The notes: generated by a model from the letters alone, not told the origin. Shown: positions 9,144 through 18,609, numbered from the stretch's first letter. The stretch is 64,000 nt of DNA from Salipiger pentaromativorans (GCF_024721115.1 NZ_JAMDHK010000001.1:306691-370690), one strand, 5' to 3'. Numbers and translations: made by a program.

Positions 9144-10270
9144 TGCTGCTCGACGAGACCCAGGAACAGATCCGCGACAGCGTCCGCGCCTTCGCCCGCG
9201 ACCGGCTCGCCCCCGGCGCGGCCCGGCGCGACGCCGAGCACGCCTTTCCCCATGCCGAGCTGGCCGAGATGGGAGAGCTCGGCTTTCTCGGCATGCTGGT
9301 GCCCGAAGCCTATGGCGGCTCGGATCTGGGCATGGTGCCCTATGCGCTGGCTCTGGAAGAGATCGCCGCCGCCGATGGTGCCTGCTCGACCATCCTGTCG
9401 GTGCACAGCTCGGTGGGCTGCATGCCGATCCTGCGGTTCGGGAGCGACGCGCAGAAGGCGCGGTTCCTGCCGAAGATGGCGCGCGGAGACTGGATTGGCG
9501 GCTTTGCCCTGACCGAGCCGCAGGCCGGCTCCGATGCCGCGGCGCTGAAGACGCGGGCGGTACGGGACGGCGACAGCTATGTGATCAACGGCGCCAAGCA
9601 GTTCATCACCAGCGGCAAGAACGGCGATGTGATCATCACCTTCGCGGTGACCGATCCGGCGGCGGGCAAGAAGGGCATCACGGCCTTCATCGTCCCCACA
9701 AACACCCCCGGTTACGAGGTCGTCGCGGTCGAGAAGAAGCTGGGGCAGCACGCCTCCGATACCTGCGCGCTGTCCTTCACCGACATGCGCGTGCACGCCG
9801 AAAACCGTCTGGGCGCGGAGGGCGAAGGCTATCGCATCGCGCTGTCCAATCTCGAAGGCGGACGCATCGGCATCGCGGCGCAGGCGGTGGGCATGGCGCG
9901 GGCCGCCTTCGAGGCGGCGCGGGCCTATGCCCAGGAGCGTCAGGCCTTCGGCAAGCCGATCATGGCGCAGCAGGCGGTGGCCTTCCGGCTGGCCGACATG
10001 GCCACCCGGATCGCGGCGGCACGCCAGATGGTGCTTCACGCCGCCGCGCTGCGCGAGGCCGGCAGGCCCTGTCTGACCGAGGCGTCGATGGCCAAGCTCT
10101 TCGCCTCGGAAATGGCCGAGGAGGTCTGTTCCGGGGCGATCCAGATCCATGGCGGCTATGGCTATCTGGCGGACTACCCAGTGGAGCGGATCTATCGCGA
10201 CGTGCGGGTCTGCCAGATCTACGAGGGCACAAGCGAGGTGCAGCGGCTGGTGATCGCGCGGGGGCTGTGA
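9143..10270 (+). CDS. Acyl-CoA dehydrogenase
   Basis: The 375-residue flavoprotein has the acyl-CoA dehydrogenase signatures [12 protein letters not shown] (about 127-138) and [20 protein letters not shown] near the C-terminus, with the catalytic glutamate expected in [10 protein letters not shown]. It oxidises an acyl-CoA to the 2-enoyl-CoA, passing electrons to ETF. With the upstream hydroxyacyl-CoA dehydrogenase and thiolase it makes three of the four steps of a beta-oxidation-type route; an enoyl-CoA hydratase is not in this cluster. The ATG overlaps the thiolase stop (TGATG). The short/branched-chain class is a guess from the SDR partner. Confidence 0.92.
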   Translation: MLLDETQEQIRDSVRAFARDRLAPGAARRDAEHAFPHAELAEMGELGFLGMLVPEAYGGSDLGMVPYALALEEIAAADGACSTILSVHSSVGCMPILRFGSDAQKARFLPKMARGDWIGGFALTEPQAGSDAAALKTRAVRDGDSYVINGAKQFITSGKNGDVIITFAVTDPAAGKKGITAFIVPTNTPGYEVVAVEKKLGQHASDTCALSFTDMRVHAENRLGAEGEGYRIALSNLEGGRIGIAAQAVGMARAAFEAARAYAQERQAFGKPIMAQQAVAFRLADMATRIAAARQMVLHAAALREAGRPCLTEASMAKLFASEMAEEVCSGAIQIHGGYGYLADYPVERIYRDVRVCQIYEGTSEVQRLVIARGL

Positions 10271-10372
10271 GTGCGGGGGAGGAGGCAGCGCTCTATCCTG
10301 CCGCAGCAGAGGGCACGCGCCCCCTCCCCCCAGACATAGCCCCCTCCGCCCCGCGCGTGTATCCTGCCGCCC

Positions 10373-10957
10373 ATGCGCCCGAATCTGCACAGCTTCCCCC
10401 TGCGCCCCGCCCGCGTCCACGAGGTCTGCGGGCCCGGCGCCACCAGCTTTGCCGCGATCCTCGCCGCAGGCAGCACCGGCCCCGTGCTGTGGATCCGCGA
10501 GGACTGGCAGCCCGAGACGCTGAACCCGCAGGGGCTCGCCCCCTTCTTCGATCCCGCCCGGCTGCTGCTGGCGCAGGCGCCTTCGCAGAGTGATGCGCTG
10601 GCGGTCGCCGAAGAGGCGCTGCGCGACGGCGCTGTGCCGCTGGTCGTCGTCGAAATCACCCGCCCGCTGGATCTGCGCCAGGGGCGGCGGCTGCAACTCG
10701 CTGCCGGAACGGGCGGCGCGACCGGGCTTTGCCTCATTCCCGAAGGCATGGGCAGCAACGCCGCCGAAACCCGCTGGCGCGCCACCCCGCACCCCGCCAA
10801 AACCGCCGGAGACTCGACAGTCCTGCGGTGGGAAATTATAAAGAACAAATCAGGAACACTTGGGGCCTGGGATGTTCGATGGGATGACACGGCGCATCGT
10901 CTGCATGTGGTTTCCCCGGCTGGCAAGCGACCGGGCTCTGCGGGCGCGCCCGGTTGA
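10373..10957 (+). CDS. imuA: ImuA-like mutasome accessory protein
   Basis: A protein of 194 residues of the short alphaproteobacterial ImuA family, RecA/SulA-like proteins that work with ImuB and DnaE2 in SOS mutagenesis. The CGPGATSF segment (about 20-27) sits where RecA has its P-loop but is degenerate. The C-terminal NKSGTLGAW and DVRWD blocks are, as I recall, conserved in the family. It follows the acyl-CoA dehydrogenase by 102 bases and shows no LexA operator in front. Its last 74 bases overlap imuB if imuB starts at 10884. Codons near 10830-10860 (ATT, ATA, TCA, GGA, ACA) are unusual for this gene because they carry the imuB promoter and operator. Confidence 0.78.
   Translation: MRPNLHSFPLRPARVHEVCGPGATSFAAILAAGSTGPVLWIREDWQPETLNPQGLAPFFDPARLLLAQAPSQSDALAVAEEALRDGAVPLVVVEITRPLDLRQGRRLQLAAGTGGATGLCLIPEGMGSNAAETRWRATPHPAKTAGDSTVLRWEIIKNKSGTLGAWDVRWDDTAHRLHVVSPAGKRPGSAGAPG
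10814..10857 (+). promoter_or_regulatory. SOS promoter for imuB-dnaE2 with LexA box, inside imuA
   Basis: A TCGACA -35 (10814-10819), a 17-base spacer and a TATAAA -10 (10837-10842) are followed at once by GAAC-N7-GAAC (10843-10846 and 10854-10857), the alphaproteobacterial LexA operator (same as GTTC-N7-GTTC on the other strand). The expected transcription start near 10849 lies within the operator, so bound LexA would block initiation. imuB starts 15-27 bases downstream. Confidence 0.8.
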
Positions 10958-12356
10958 GGCGCCTTTTGCGCTGACCCTCCGGCACGCCAGCGCCGAGCGG
11001 CTCTCGTGCCGGAACGCCGCCGCCGCCGCGCTGGGGCTCGATCCCGGCATGACCCTGGCCGATGCCCGCGCGCTCTGCCCCGATCTGCTCACCGCCCCCG
11101 CCGATCCGCCGGGGGATGCGCGGTTTCTGGGCGTGCTGCGCCGCTGGGCCACGCGCTATTGCCCCTGGGTCGGCACCGACGGCGCCGACGGGCTAGTGCT
11201 GGATGTCACCGGCGCGGCACATCTGCATGGTGGCGAAACGGCGATGCTGGCGGATATGCGCGCCCGCACGGCGCGTGCCGGGCTGACACTGCGGCTGGGG
11301 CTTGGCGACACGCGCGGCGCGGCCTGGGCGCTGGCGCATCATGGCGAGGGCGCGGCCCCGCCCGGCGACGGGCTGGCGACGCTGGGCCCCCTGCCGGTCG
11401 AGGCGCTGCGCCTCGCGCCGCAGACCGTCACCGGGCTGCAACGGCTGGGGCTGCGGCGGGTTGCCGATCTGGCCGCCACGCCCCGCGCGCCCCTGACCCG
11501 CCGCTTCGGCCCGGAACCGCTCGCGCGGCTCGACCAGGCGCTGGGGCGGCTGCCCGAGCCCGTCGCGCCCGAACCCGACCCGCCGCATTACGGCCTCCGC
11601 CTCAGCCTGCCCGAACCCATCGGCCGCACCGAGGACGTGATGGCCGGCGCCGCCCGGCTGCTCGCCACGCTCTGCGACAAGCTGCACAGGGACGAGGCCG
11701 GGGCCCGCCGGCTGGAGCTGACCCTGCGCCGCGCCGATGGCGGCAGCCAGAGCATCGAGCTGCGCCTCGCCAGCCCGATGCGGGATCCCCACCGCATCCT
11801 GCCGCTCTTCGCCCGCGGGGTGGAGGCCGCCGAGGCCGGGTTCGGCATCGACCTGCTGCGGCTGGAGGCCACGCAGGTCGAAGATCTGCCCGTCCAGCAG
11901 CTCGGCGGGCCGGTCCCCGCCGGCAGATCGGCTGCGGCGCTCGACGATCTGATCACCCGCATCGGCACGCGAATCGGGCTGGAGAATGTCCTGCGCCTGC
12001 TGCCCGCCGACAGCCATATCCCCGAGCGCGCCTTCAGCCGCGCCCCCGCCGCCTATTCCCGCGCCGAGACCGGCTGGGCGGCGCCGCGCCCGCGTCCGCT
12101 GCGGCTGTTCCCGCCCGAACCCATCGCCGCCAGCGGCAGCCAGCCCCCCGCCCGCTTCCGCTGGCGCGCCATGACGCTCGACACGCTCCGCGCCACCGGG
12201 CCCGAGCGCATCGCGCCGGAATGGTGGCTGCCCGACGAGACCTGGCGCCGGGGCCTGCGCGATTACTGGCGCGTGGAGACCCGGCAGGGCCGCCGCCTCT
12301 GGCTGTTCCACACGCCGCAACAGCCCGGCTGGTTCGTACAGGGGGAATTTGCATGA
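10884..12356 (+). CDS. imuB: ImuB, Y-family polymerase-like protein of the SOS mutasome
   Basis: A 490-residue Y-family DNA polymerase homologue beginning RRIVCMWFPRLASDRA. ImuB proteins are known to lack the catalytic acidic residues and act as a hub linking the beta clamp, ImuA and DnaE2; here VCMWFPRL replaces the first catalytic motif, which fits. A helix-hairpin-helix-like segment (TVTGLQRLGLRRVADLA) lies near residues 178-194. The stop overlaps the dnaE2 start as ATGA. Starts at 10860 and 10872 are in frame; 10884 gives the usual family N-terminus. A LexA box lies just upstream, so DNA damage induction is expected. Confidence 0.88.
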   Translation: MTRRIVCMWFPRLASDRALRARPVEAPFALTLRHASAERLSCRNAAAAALGLDPGMTLADARALCPDLLTAPADPPGDARFLGVLRRWATRYCPWVGTDGADGLVLDVTGAAHLHGGETAMLADMRARTARAGLTLRLGLGDTRGAAWALAHHGEGAAPPGDGLATLGPLPVEALRLAPQTVTGLQRLGLRRVADLAATPRAPLTRRFGPEPLARLDQALGRLPEPVAPEPDPPHYGLRLSLPEPIGRTEDVMAGAARLLATLCDKLHRDEAGARRLELTLRRADGGSQSIELRLASPMRDPHRILPLFARGVEAAEAGFGIDLLRLEATQVEDLPVQQLGGPVPAGRSAAALDDLITRIGTRIGLENVLRLLPADSHIPERAFSRAPAAYSRAETGWAAPRPRPLRLFPPEPIAASGSQPPARFRWRAMTLDTLRATGPERIAPEWWLPDETWRRGLRDYWRVETRQGRRLWLFHTPQQPGWFVQGEFA

Positions 12357-15300
12357 CCGCCCCTGCCCCCCCCGCCTATGCCGAGCTGTGCGTCACCTCG
12401 AACTTCACCTTCCTCACCGGCGCCTCGCATCCCGAAGAGCTGGTCGCCCGCGCCGCCGAGCTGGGGCTGGCGGCCATCGCCGTCACCGACCGCAACTCGC
12501 TGGCGGGTGTGGTGCGGGCCTATAGCGCCCTCAAGATCCTGAGGGAAAAGGCCGAGGAGAGCCTGCGCATCCGCTCCCGGCACCGGGTGGACAGCTGCTC
12601 GCGGCAGGAGATCGGCACGCCGGAGGAGATCCCGCATCCCGCCGCCCCGTCGCTGCCGAAACTCATCACCGGCGCCCGGCTGGTGCTGCGGGACGACCCG
12701 GTGGAGTGGCTCGCCCTGCCCACCGACCGCGCCGCCTATCACCGGCTGGCGCGGCTGCTTTCCACCGGCAAGCGGCGGGCGGAGAAAGGTGCCTGCCACC
12801 TGACCCTGAGCGACCTCGAAAGCGGCTGCGCGGGCATGATCCTCATCGCCCTGCCGCCATCCGATCTGGCCCAGGCCACGGCCCCCGTCCGCAGGTTGCA
12901 GCGGCGCTATCCCGGCCATGTCTTCCTGGGCGCCGCGCCACGCTACGACGGTTCGGACCAGGGCTGGTTCGATGCCTGCGCCCATGCGGCGCTGCGGCTT
13001 TCGGCGCCCATGGTGGCGGTGGGCGATGTGCTGCTGCACCGGGCGTCGCGCCGCCGGCTGGCCGATGTGCTGACCTGCCTGCGCGAAGGGATCACCATCG
13101 ACGCCATCGGCACCCGCGCCCTGCCCAATGCCGAACGGCGGCTGAAGGGCGCCGCCGACATGGCACGGCTCTATCGCAACCACCCCGCCGCGCTGCGCCG
13201 CACGCTGGAGATCGCCGCGCGCTGCGCCTTCGACCTGTCGGAACTCAGCTACGAATACCCCGACGAGATCGCGGGCCACGAGGCGCCGCAGGAGCGGCTT
13301 GCCCGCCTCGCCGCAGAGGGGCTCAAACGCCGCTATCCCAAAGGCGTGCCGGCAAAGGTCTGCCAGCTCATGGAAAAGGAGCTGGCGGTGGTGGCCGAGC
13401 TGGGCTTTGCCGCCTATTTCCTCACCGTGAACGACATCGTCGCCCATGCCCGGTCCCAGGGCATTCTCTGCCAGGGGCGCGGCTCGGCGGCCAATTCGGT
13501 GCTCTGCTACCTGCTCGGCATCACCGATGTCTCTCCCGATCTGATCGGCATGGTCTTCGAACGTTTCATCTCGCGCTACCGGGGCGAGCCGCCCGACATC
13601 GACGTGGATTTCGAACACGAGCGGCGCGAAGAGGTGATCCAGTGGATCTATGAGAAATACGGCCGCCACCGCGCCGGGCTCTGCGCCACGGTGATCCATT
13701 TCCGCTCGCGCGCGGCGATCCGCGAGGTCGGCAAGGTGATGGGGCTGAGCCAGGACGTGACCGCCGCGCTGGCCGGGCAGATCTGGGGCATGTCCAACGG
13801 CGGCGCCGATCCCGCGCGGCTTCGCGAGCTGGGGCTCGACCTGCGCGACCGGCGCCTGTCGCAGACCGTCGAGCTGATCGGCGAGCTCATCGGCTTTCCC
13901 CGGCACCTGTCGCAGCATGTGGGCGGCTTCGTCATCACCCGCGGGCGGCTCGACGAGCTGTGCCCCATCGAGAACGCGGCGATGGAGGACCGCACGGTCA
14001 TCGAATGGGACAAGGACGACATCGACACGCTGGGCATCCTCAAGGTCGATGTGCTGAGCCTCGGCATGCTGACCTGCATCCGCAAGGCCTTTGGCCTGCT
14101 GGAAACCCATGAGGGGATCCGCCACCGGATCGAGACCGTGCCGCAGGAGGATCGCGCCACCTATGCCATGCTGCAACGCGCCGATGCCATCGGCGTGTTT
14201 CAGGTGGAAAGCCGGGCGCAGATGAATTTCCTGCCCCGGATGCAGCCCAAGACCTTCTACGATCTGGTGATCGAGGTGGCCATCGTGCGCCCCGGCCCGA
14301 TCCAGGGCGGCATGGTGCAGCCCTATATCCGCCGCCGCCAGGGGCTGGAAGAGCCCGAACCCTTCGGTCCGGCACTGGCCGAGGTCACGCGCAAGACGCT
14401 GGGGGTGCCGCTGTTTCAGGAACAGGCGATGCAGATCGCCGTGGTGGGCGCGGGCTATTCGGCGGAGGAAGCCGACAAGCTGCGCCGCTCGCTCGCCTCC
14501 TTTCGCCGCATGGGCACCATCGGCGCGCATCGCGACCGCTTTCTCGCCGGGATGCGGAAGAACGGCTATGACGACGAGACCGCCGAGCGCTGCTTTGCCC
14601 AGATCGCGGGCTTTGCCGATTACGGCTTTCCCGAAAGCCACGCGGCGGCTTTTGCCATGCTGACCTATGTCTCTTCCTGGCTGAAATGCCACCACCCGGC
14701 GGTGTTCGCCTGCGCACTGCTGAACGCCCAGCCGATGGGGTTCTACGCCCCCGCGCAGATCGTGCGAGACGTGCGCGAACACGGGGTGGAGGTGCGCCCG
14801 GTCTGCGTCAACCGCAGCGCCTGGGACAATGCGCTGGAGCGGCGCGCCGACGGGGCGCTGGCGCTGCGGCTGGGGTTCCGCCAGATCAAGGGGGTCCGCG
14901 AGGAGGAGGCGGAATGGATCGTGGCGGCGCGCGGCAACGGCTATCCCGACCCCGAAAGCCTCTGGCTGCGGGCGGGGCTGGCGCCGGCGGTGCTGGAGCG
15001 GCTGGCCGAGGCGGACGGGTTCGCGGGGCTCGGGCTCACGCGGCGCGATGCGCTTTGGCAGGTGCGCGCGATAAGGGCACCCGCGCCGTTGCCGCTGTTC
15101 TCCGATCCGCTCGACGGCGAGGGGCTGCGCGAGGCGGAGGTGGCGCTGCCGCCCATGCATCTGGGCGAGGAGGTGGTGGAGGATTACGTCGCCATGCGGC
15201 TGTCGCTGCGTGCCCATCCGATGGAGCTTTTGCGCCCGTCCCTGCCCGGCCTCACCCCGCATGCGGAACTGGCGAAGACGCCGCTCCGGCAGGTGACGGT

Positions 15301-15679
15301 CTGCGGGCTGGTGATCACCCGGCAGCGGCCGGGGACGGCCTCGGGGGTGATCTTTCTGACGCTGGAGGACGAAACCGGCGTGTCGAATGTGGTGGTCTGG
15401 CCGAAGGTCTACGAACGGTTCCGCCGCATCGTCATGGGCGGGCGGCTGCTGCGGGTCAGCGGCCATCTGCAACGCGAGGGGATCGTGGTGCATCTGATCG
15501 CCATGCGGATCGAGGACATGTCGGCGCGGCTCTCCGATCTGGGCCATCCGCTGGACGAGGCGGTGGGCATCACCTCTGTCGCCGCCGACGACGCGCCGCG
15601 CCCGCCGCGCTACCCGCCCCGCGCGCGGCATCCGCGCGAGCAGGCCAAACGGCTGTTCCCGAGCCGGGATTTTCACTGA
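12353..15679 (+). CDS. dnaE2: Error-prone DNA polymerase DnaE2 (ImuC)
   Basis: The 1108-residue C-family polymerase has an N-terminal PHP domain (ELCVTSNFTFLTGASHPEEL), the palm with the catalytic aspartates in PDIDVDF (about 415) and KVDVLSLGML (about 565), and a C-terminal OB-fold (about 975-1050). DnaE2 carries out mutagenic lesion bypass with ImuA and ImuB. Compared with the family as I remember it, there is a charged insertion at residues 61-102 between RAYSALK and LITGARLVL, probably a lineage feature. The ATG overlaps the imuB stop (ATGA). The open frame continues back to 11006 but that part is the shadow of imuB. Confidence 0.95.
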   Translation: MTAPAPPAYAELCVTSNFTFLTGASHPEELVARAAELGLAAIAVTDRNSLAGVVRAYSALKILREKAEESLRIRSRHRVDSCSRQEIGTPEEIPHPAAPSLPKLITGARLVLRDDPVEWLALPTDRAAYHRLARLLSTGKRRAEKGACHLTLSDLESGCAGMILIALPPSDLAQATAPVRRLQRRYPGHVFLGAAPRYDGSDQGWFDACAHAALRLSAPMVAVGDVLLHRASRRRLADVLTCLREGITIDAIGTRALPNAERRLKGAADMARLYRNHPAALRRTLEIAARCAFDLSELSYEYPDEIAGHEAPQERLARLAAEGLKRRYPKGVPAKVCQLMEKELAVVAELGFAAYFLTVNDIVAHARSQGILCQGRGSAANSVLCYLLGITDVSPDLIGMVFERFISRYRGEPPDIDVDFEHERREEVIQWIYEKYGRHRAGLCATVIHFRSRAAIREVGKVMGLSQDVTAALAGQIWGMSNGGADPARLRELGLDLRDRRLSQTVELIGELIGFPRHLSQHVGGFVITRGRLDELCPIENAAMEDRTVIEWDKDDIDTLGILKVDVLSLGMLTCIRKAFGLLETHEGIRHRIETVPQEDRATYAMLQRADAIGVFQVESRAQMNFLPRMQPKTFYDLVIEVAIVRPGPIQGGMVQPYIRRRQGLEEPEPFGPALAEVTRKTLGVPLFQEQAMQIAVVGAGYSAEEADKLRRSLASFRRMGTIGAHRDRFLAGMRKNGYDDETAERCFAQIAGFADYGFPESHAAAFAMLTYVSSWLKCHHPAVFACALLNAQPMGFYAPAQIVRDVREHGVEVRPVCVNRSAWDNALERRADGALALRLGFRQIKGVREEEAEWIVAARGNGYPDPESLWLRAGLAPAVLERLAEADGFAGLGLTRRDALWQVRAIRAPAPLPLFSDPLDGEGLREAEVALPPMHLGEEVVEDYVAMRLSLRAHPMELLRPSLPGLTPHAELAKTPLRQVTVCGLVITRQRPGTASGVIFLTLEDETGVSNVVVWPKVYERFRRIVMGGRLLRVSGHLQREGIVVHLIAMRIEDMSARLSDLGHPLDEAVGITSVAADDAPRPPRYPPRARHPREQAKRLFPSRDFH

Positions 15680-15801
15680 GCGATGGCCGGCACCACAAGC
15701 ACAGCGGTTGCCGGGCCCGGCGGGACAGGCAGCCGCTTTCGACGTGCGTCCGGGCCATTGGCATGACGCCAACAAGCGCGCAAGCAAGCCATTGCATGGA
15801 T

Positions 15802-15825
15802 GGTGGGCAGATTGCCCACCCTACG
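15802..15825 (+). repeat. REP element, left copy of an inverted pair
   Basis: A 24-base element with an internal 8-bp stem (GGTGGGCA, loop GAT, TGCCCACC) and a CTACG tail. An exact inverted copy is at 15952-15975. This is the architecture of REP palindromes that pair into BIMEs. Confidence 0.85.
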
Positions 15826-15951
15826 ACGCCACAAATCAATCTGCGACGAGCCTTCTCAATGTGACCGTGGCAAGCCCAGCTTGGCATCTCGCCCTTTTCA
15901 GAGACCGACCGCTGACGCCCCGGATCACATCCGGAGCGAGAGTTGCAGATC

Positions 15952-15975
15952 CGTAGGGTGGGCAATCTGCCCACC
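15952..15975 (-). repeat. REP element, right copy of an inverted pair
   Basis: The exact reverse complement of 15802-15825. The two enclose 126 bases without a convincing gene. The whole 312-base gap between dnaE2 and recN (convergent genes) holds only this REP pair; I see no other feature in it. Confidence 0.85.
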
Positions 15976-15991
15976 TGTCCCGAAACCGCCC

Positions 15992-17644
15992 CTACCCCGC
16001 CAGCAGCGCCCGCGCCGCCGCGCGGGCCTCGGGCGTCACCGTGTCGCCCGAGAGCATCCGCGCCAGCTCGTCCTCGCGCGCGCCCGCATCGAGCGGTGTC
16101 ACCGTCGAGAGCGTCATCTCCTCGACCACCCGTTTCTGCACCCGCCAGTGATGCGCCCCGAGCGCCGCCACCTGCGGCGAATGGGTCACCACCAGCACCT
16201 GGCCGCCTGCGGCCAGCGCCTTCAGGCGCCGCCCCACCGCATCCGCCGTGGCACCGCCGACGCCCCGGTCGATCTCGTCGAAGATCATCGTCACGCCCCG
16301 GTTGCGCTCTTCCGAGAGGCAGACCTTCAGCGCCAGCAGGAAGCGCGACAGCTCCCCACCCGAGGCGATCTTGTTCAGCGGCCCCGCCGGCGCACCCGGA
16401 TTGGTCGCCACGGTAAAGGCCACCGCGTCGCGCCCCTCGGGCCCCGGTTCTCCGGCCTCCAGTTCGGTACGGAACAGCGCGCGCTCCATCTTCAGCGGCG
16501 CCAGCTCGGTCGCCATGGCCGCGTCGAGCCGCGCCGCCGCCGCGAGCCGCGCCGCGCTCAGCGCCGCCGCCGCCGCGTCATAAGCGCCATCCGCCTCGGC
16601 CACCGCGCGGGTCAGCTCGGCAATATCCTCCGCCCCGCGATCCAGCGCCGCCAGCCGTCCCGACAGCGCCGCCGCCAGCTCCGGCAACGCCTCGGGCGCA
16701 ACCTGATGCTTGCGCGCCAGCCCGCGAATGGCAAAGAGCCGCTCTTCGGTCACTTCCAGATCGTGAGGGTTGAACTCCAGCGCATCGAGGCAATCGGCCA
16801 CCTCGCGCCCGGCCTCATCGAGCTCGGCCATGGCGCGGGTCAATGCCGCGATGGCGCCTTCCAGCCGCCCCTCCGCCTTCTCCGCCGCGCCGTCCAGCCA
16901 GCGCAGCGCGTTCGCCATCGCGCCCTCCGCGCCCTCATAGCCAAGCGCGTCCGAGGCCCGCGCGATGTCCTCGCGGATGCGTTCCGCCGCCTGCATCATG
17001 CGGCGTTTGCTGTCCAGCTCCGCCTCTTCGCCCGGTTCCGGCGCAAGCGTTTCCAGCTCCTCGACCGCGTGGCGCAGAAACTCCTCTTCGGCGCGCATCT
17101 CGGCCAGCGCCGCCTCAGCCGCCTCCAGCCGCTTGCGCGCGGCACGGCGCTCGGCCCAGGCGGCGCGCACCGCCGCCAGCTCCGCCGCGATCCCGGCATA
17201 AGCATCCAGAATCGCGCGATGCCCCGAAGGGTTCAGCAGGCCCCGGTCGTCATGCTGCCCATGCAGCTCGACCAGCGTCTCCGAGAGCCGCCGCAGCACC
17301 TCTCCGCTGGCACGGCGGTCATTGACCCAGCCGGTCTTGCGCCCGTCCGCCGCGTTCACCCGCCGCAGGATCAGCTCGTCCGAAACCGGCAGCCCGGCCT
17401 CTTCCAGCACCGCCCGCGCCGCATGGCCCGGCGCCAGTTCGAACACCGCCGTCACCTCGCCCTGCGAAGCACCGCTGCGCACCAGCTCGGCCCGGCCGCG
17501 CCAGCCCAGGACGAATCCCAGCGAATCCAGCAGGATAGACTTTCCCGCCCCGGTTTCGCCGGTCAGCACGTTGAGACCCGGCTGGAACATCAGATCCAGC
17601 CGGTCGATAATCAGCATGTCCCGGATTTCAAGCGCCCGCAGCAT
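15992..17644 (-). CDS. recN: DNA repair protein RecN
   Basis: A 550-residue SMC-like ATPase with the Walker A GETGAGKSILL (about 29-39), a long Ala/Glu-rich coiled-coil middle with the LVELHGQHDDRGLL block (about 148), and the C-terminal ABC part with GGELSRFLLALK and Walker B MIFDEIDRGVGG. RecN helps cohesion and repair at double-strand breaks. It closes the leftward envelope cluster, 33 bases after bamD. No GTTC-N7-GTTC LexA operator was seen just upstream. Confidence 0.95.
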   Translation of the reverse strand: MLRALEIRDMLIIDRLDLMFQPGLNVLTGETGAGKSILLDSLGFVLGWRGRAELVRSGASQGEVTAVFELAPGHAARAVLEEAGLPVSDELILRRVNAADGRKTGWVNDRRASGEVLRRLSETLVELHGQHDDRGLLNPSGHRAILDAYAGIAAELAAVRAAWAERRAARKRLEAAEAALAEMRAEEEFLRHAVEELETLAPEPGEEAELDSKRRMMQAAERIREDIARASDALGYEGAEGAMANALRWLDGAAEKAEGRLEGAIAALTRAMAELDEAGREVADCLDALEFNPHDLEVTEERLFAIRGLARKHQVAPEALPELAAALSGRLAALDRGAEDIAELTRAVAEADGAYDAAAAALSAARLAAAARLDAAMATELAPLKMERALFRTELEAGEPGPEGRDAVAFTVATNPGAPAGPLNKIASGGELSRFLLALKVCLSEERNRGVTMIFDEIDRGVGGATADAVGRRLKALAAGGQVLVVTHSPQVAALGAHHWRVQKRVVEEMTLSTVTPLDAGAREDELARMLSGDTVTPEARAAARALLAG

Positions 17645-17677
17645 GATGCTCAGGACGGGGGGATGCCCCGCCTTCCC

Positions 17678-18532
17678 CTAGAGCCACTGGCCTTTGACCA
17701 TCTGGCGATAGATCTGCGACAACCAGTTGTCGCCCTTCGCCTTCATCTCCAGCCCCCGGCCCGTCAGCAGCTTGTAGCTGTCCTCGTACCAGTCGGTGCC
17801 CTGATAGTTGTAGCCCAGAATCGCCCCGGCGGTCTGTGCCTCGTCGGTCAGGCCCAGCGACAGATAGGCCTCGACCAGCCGGTGCAGCGCTTCGGGCGTG
17901 TGGGTGGTGGTCTGGAAATCCTCGACCACCGACCGGAACCGGTTGATCGCCGCGCCATAGTGCTGGCTCTTGAGGTAATAGCGGCCGATCTCCATCTCCT
18001 TGCCGGCGAGATGGTCGAAGGCGAGATCGAATTTGAGAATCGACGAACGCGCATATTCGGTGTCGGGATAACGCTCGATCACCGTGCGCAGCGACTGAAG
18101 CGCCTGGAAGGTCAGCCCCTGGTCCCGGCCCACTTCCTCGATCTGGTCGTAATAGCTGAGCGCCAGCAGATACTGCGCATAAGCCGCATCGTCATCGGTC
18201 GGATAGAAGTCGATGTACCGCTGCGCCGAGGCGCGGCTGTTCTCGTAATCCTTCTCGAGATGATAGGCATAGGCCTGCATGATCAGCGCGCGCTTTGCCC
18301 AGTCGGAATAGGGGTAAAGCCGCTCGACCTCGCCAAAGTAGAAGGCCGCCTGCTCGCCATCCTTGCGGTCGATTTCGAACTCGCCCCGCTCGTAGATCTG
18401 CTCGGCGCTGTAGGTCTCGATCGGCACGTTGCCACGGGCAAAGCCCGGCCGCTCCTGCGCCGTGCATCCGGCCATAAGAACGGCGTAAAAAGCCGCCCCG
18501 ATCACAATCTTCCGCGATCTGCCGCCTGCCAT
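17678..18532 (-). CDS. bamD: Outer membrane protein assembly factor BamD
   Basis: A 284-residue lipoprotein with a signal peptide ending in the lipobox LMAGC (Cys about residue 22), followed by TPR-like helical repeats (SAEQIYERGEFEIDRKDGEQ onwards). BamD is the essential lipoprotein of the BAM complex that inserts beta-barrel proteins into the outer membrane. The ATG at 18532 has GAGG upstream; the in-frame codon at 18541 is TTG and sits too close to GAGG. It lies between lpxC and recN, an order common in alphaproteobacteria. Confidence 0.93.
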   Translation of the reverse strand: MAGGRSRKIVIGAAFYAVLMAGCTAQERPGFARGNVPIETYSAEQIYERGEFEIDRKDGEQAAFYFGEVERLYPYSDWAKRALIMQAYAYHLEKDYENSRASAQRYIDFYPTDDDAAYAQYLLALSYYDQIEEVGRDQGLTFQALQSLRTVIERYPDTEYARSSILKFDLAFDHLAGKEMEIGRYYLKSQHYGAAINRFRSVVEDFQTTTHTPEALHRLVEAYLSLGLTDEAQTAGAILGYNYQGTDWYEDSYKLLTGRGLEMKAKGDNWLSQIYRQMVKGQWL

Positions 18533-18609
18533 GCCCGACAATCCTCATATCCCTTGCACCGGACCGTTTCCGGTCTCTAGCACGGTCCTAGCACAGAAAA
18601 TTCCGGTGC

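Noticed and set aside
11006..12352. Long N-terminal extension of the dnaE2 frame
   Set aside because: It is the out-of-frame shadow of imuB; the real start is the ATG at 12353 overlapping the imuB stop.
12263..15787. An 1174-residue open frame antisense to dnaE2
   Set aside because: Composition is Arg/Gly/His/Gln-rich, typical of antisense shadows in GC-rich genes; dnaE2 is unmistakable on the other strand.
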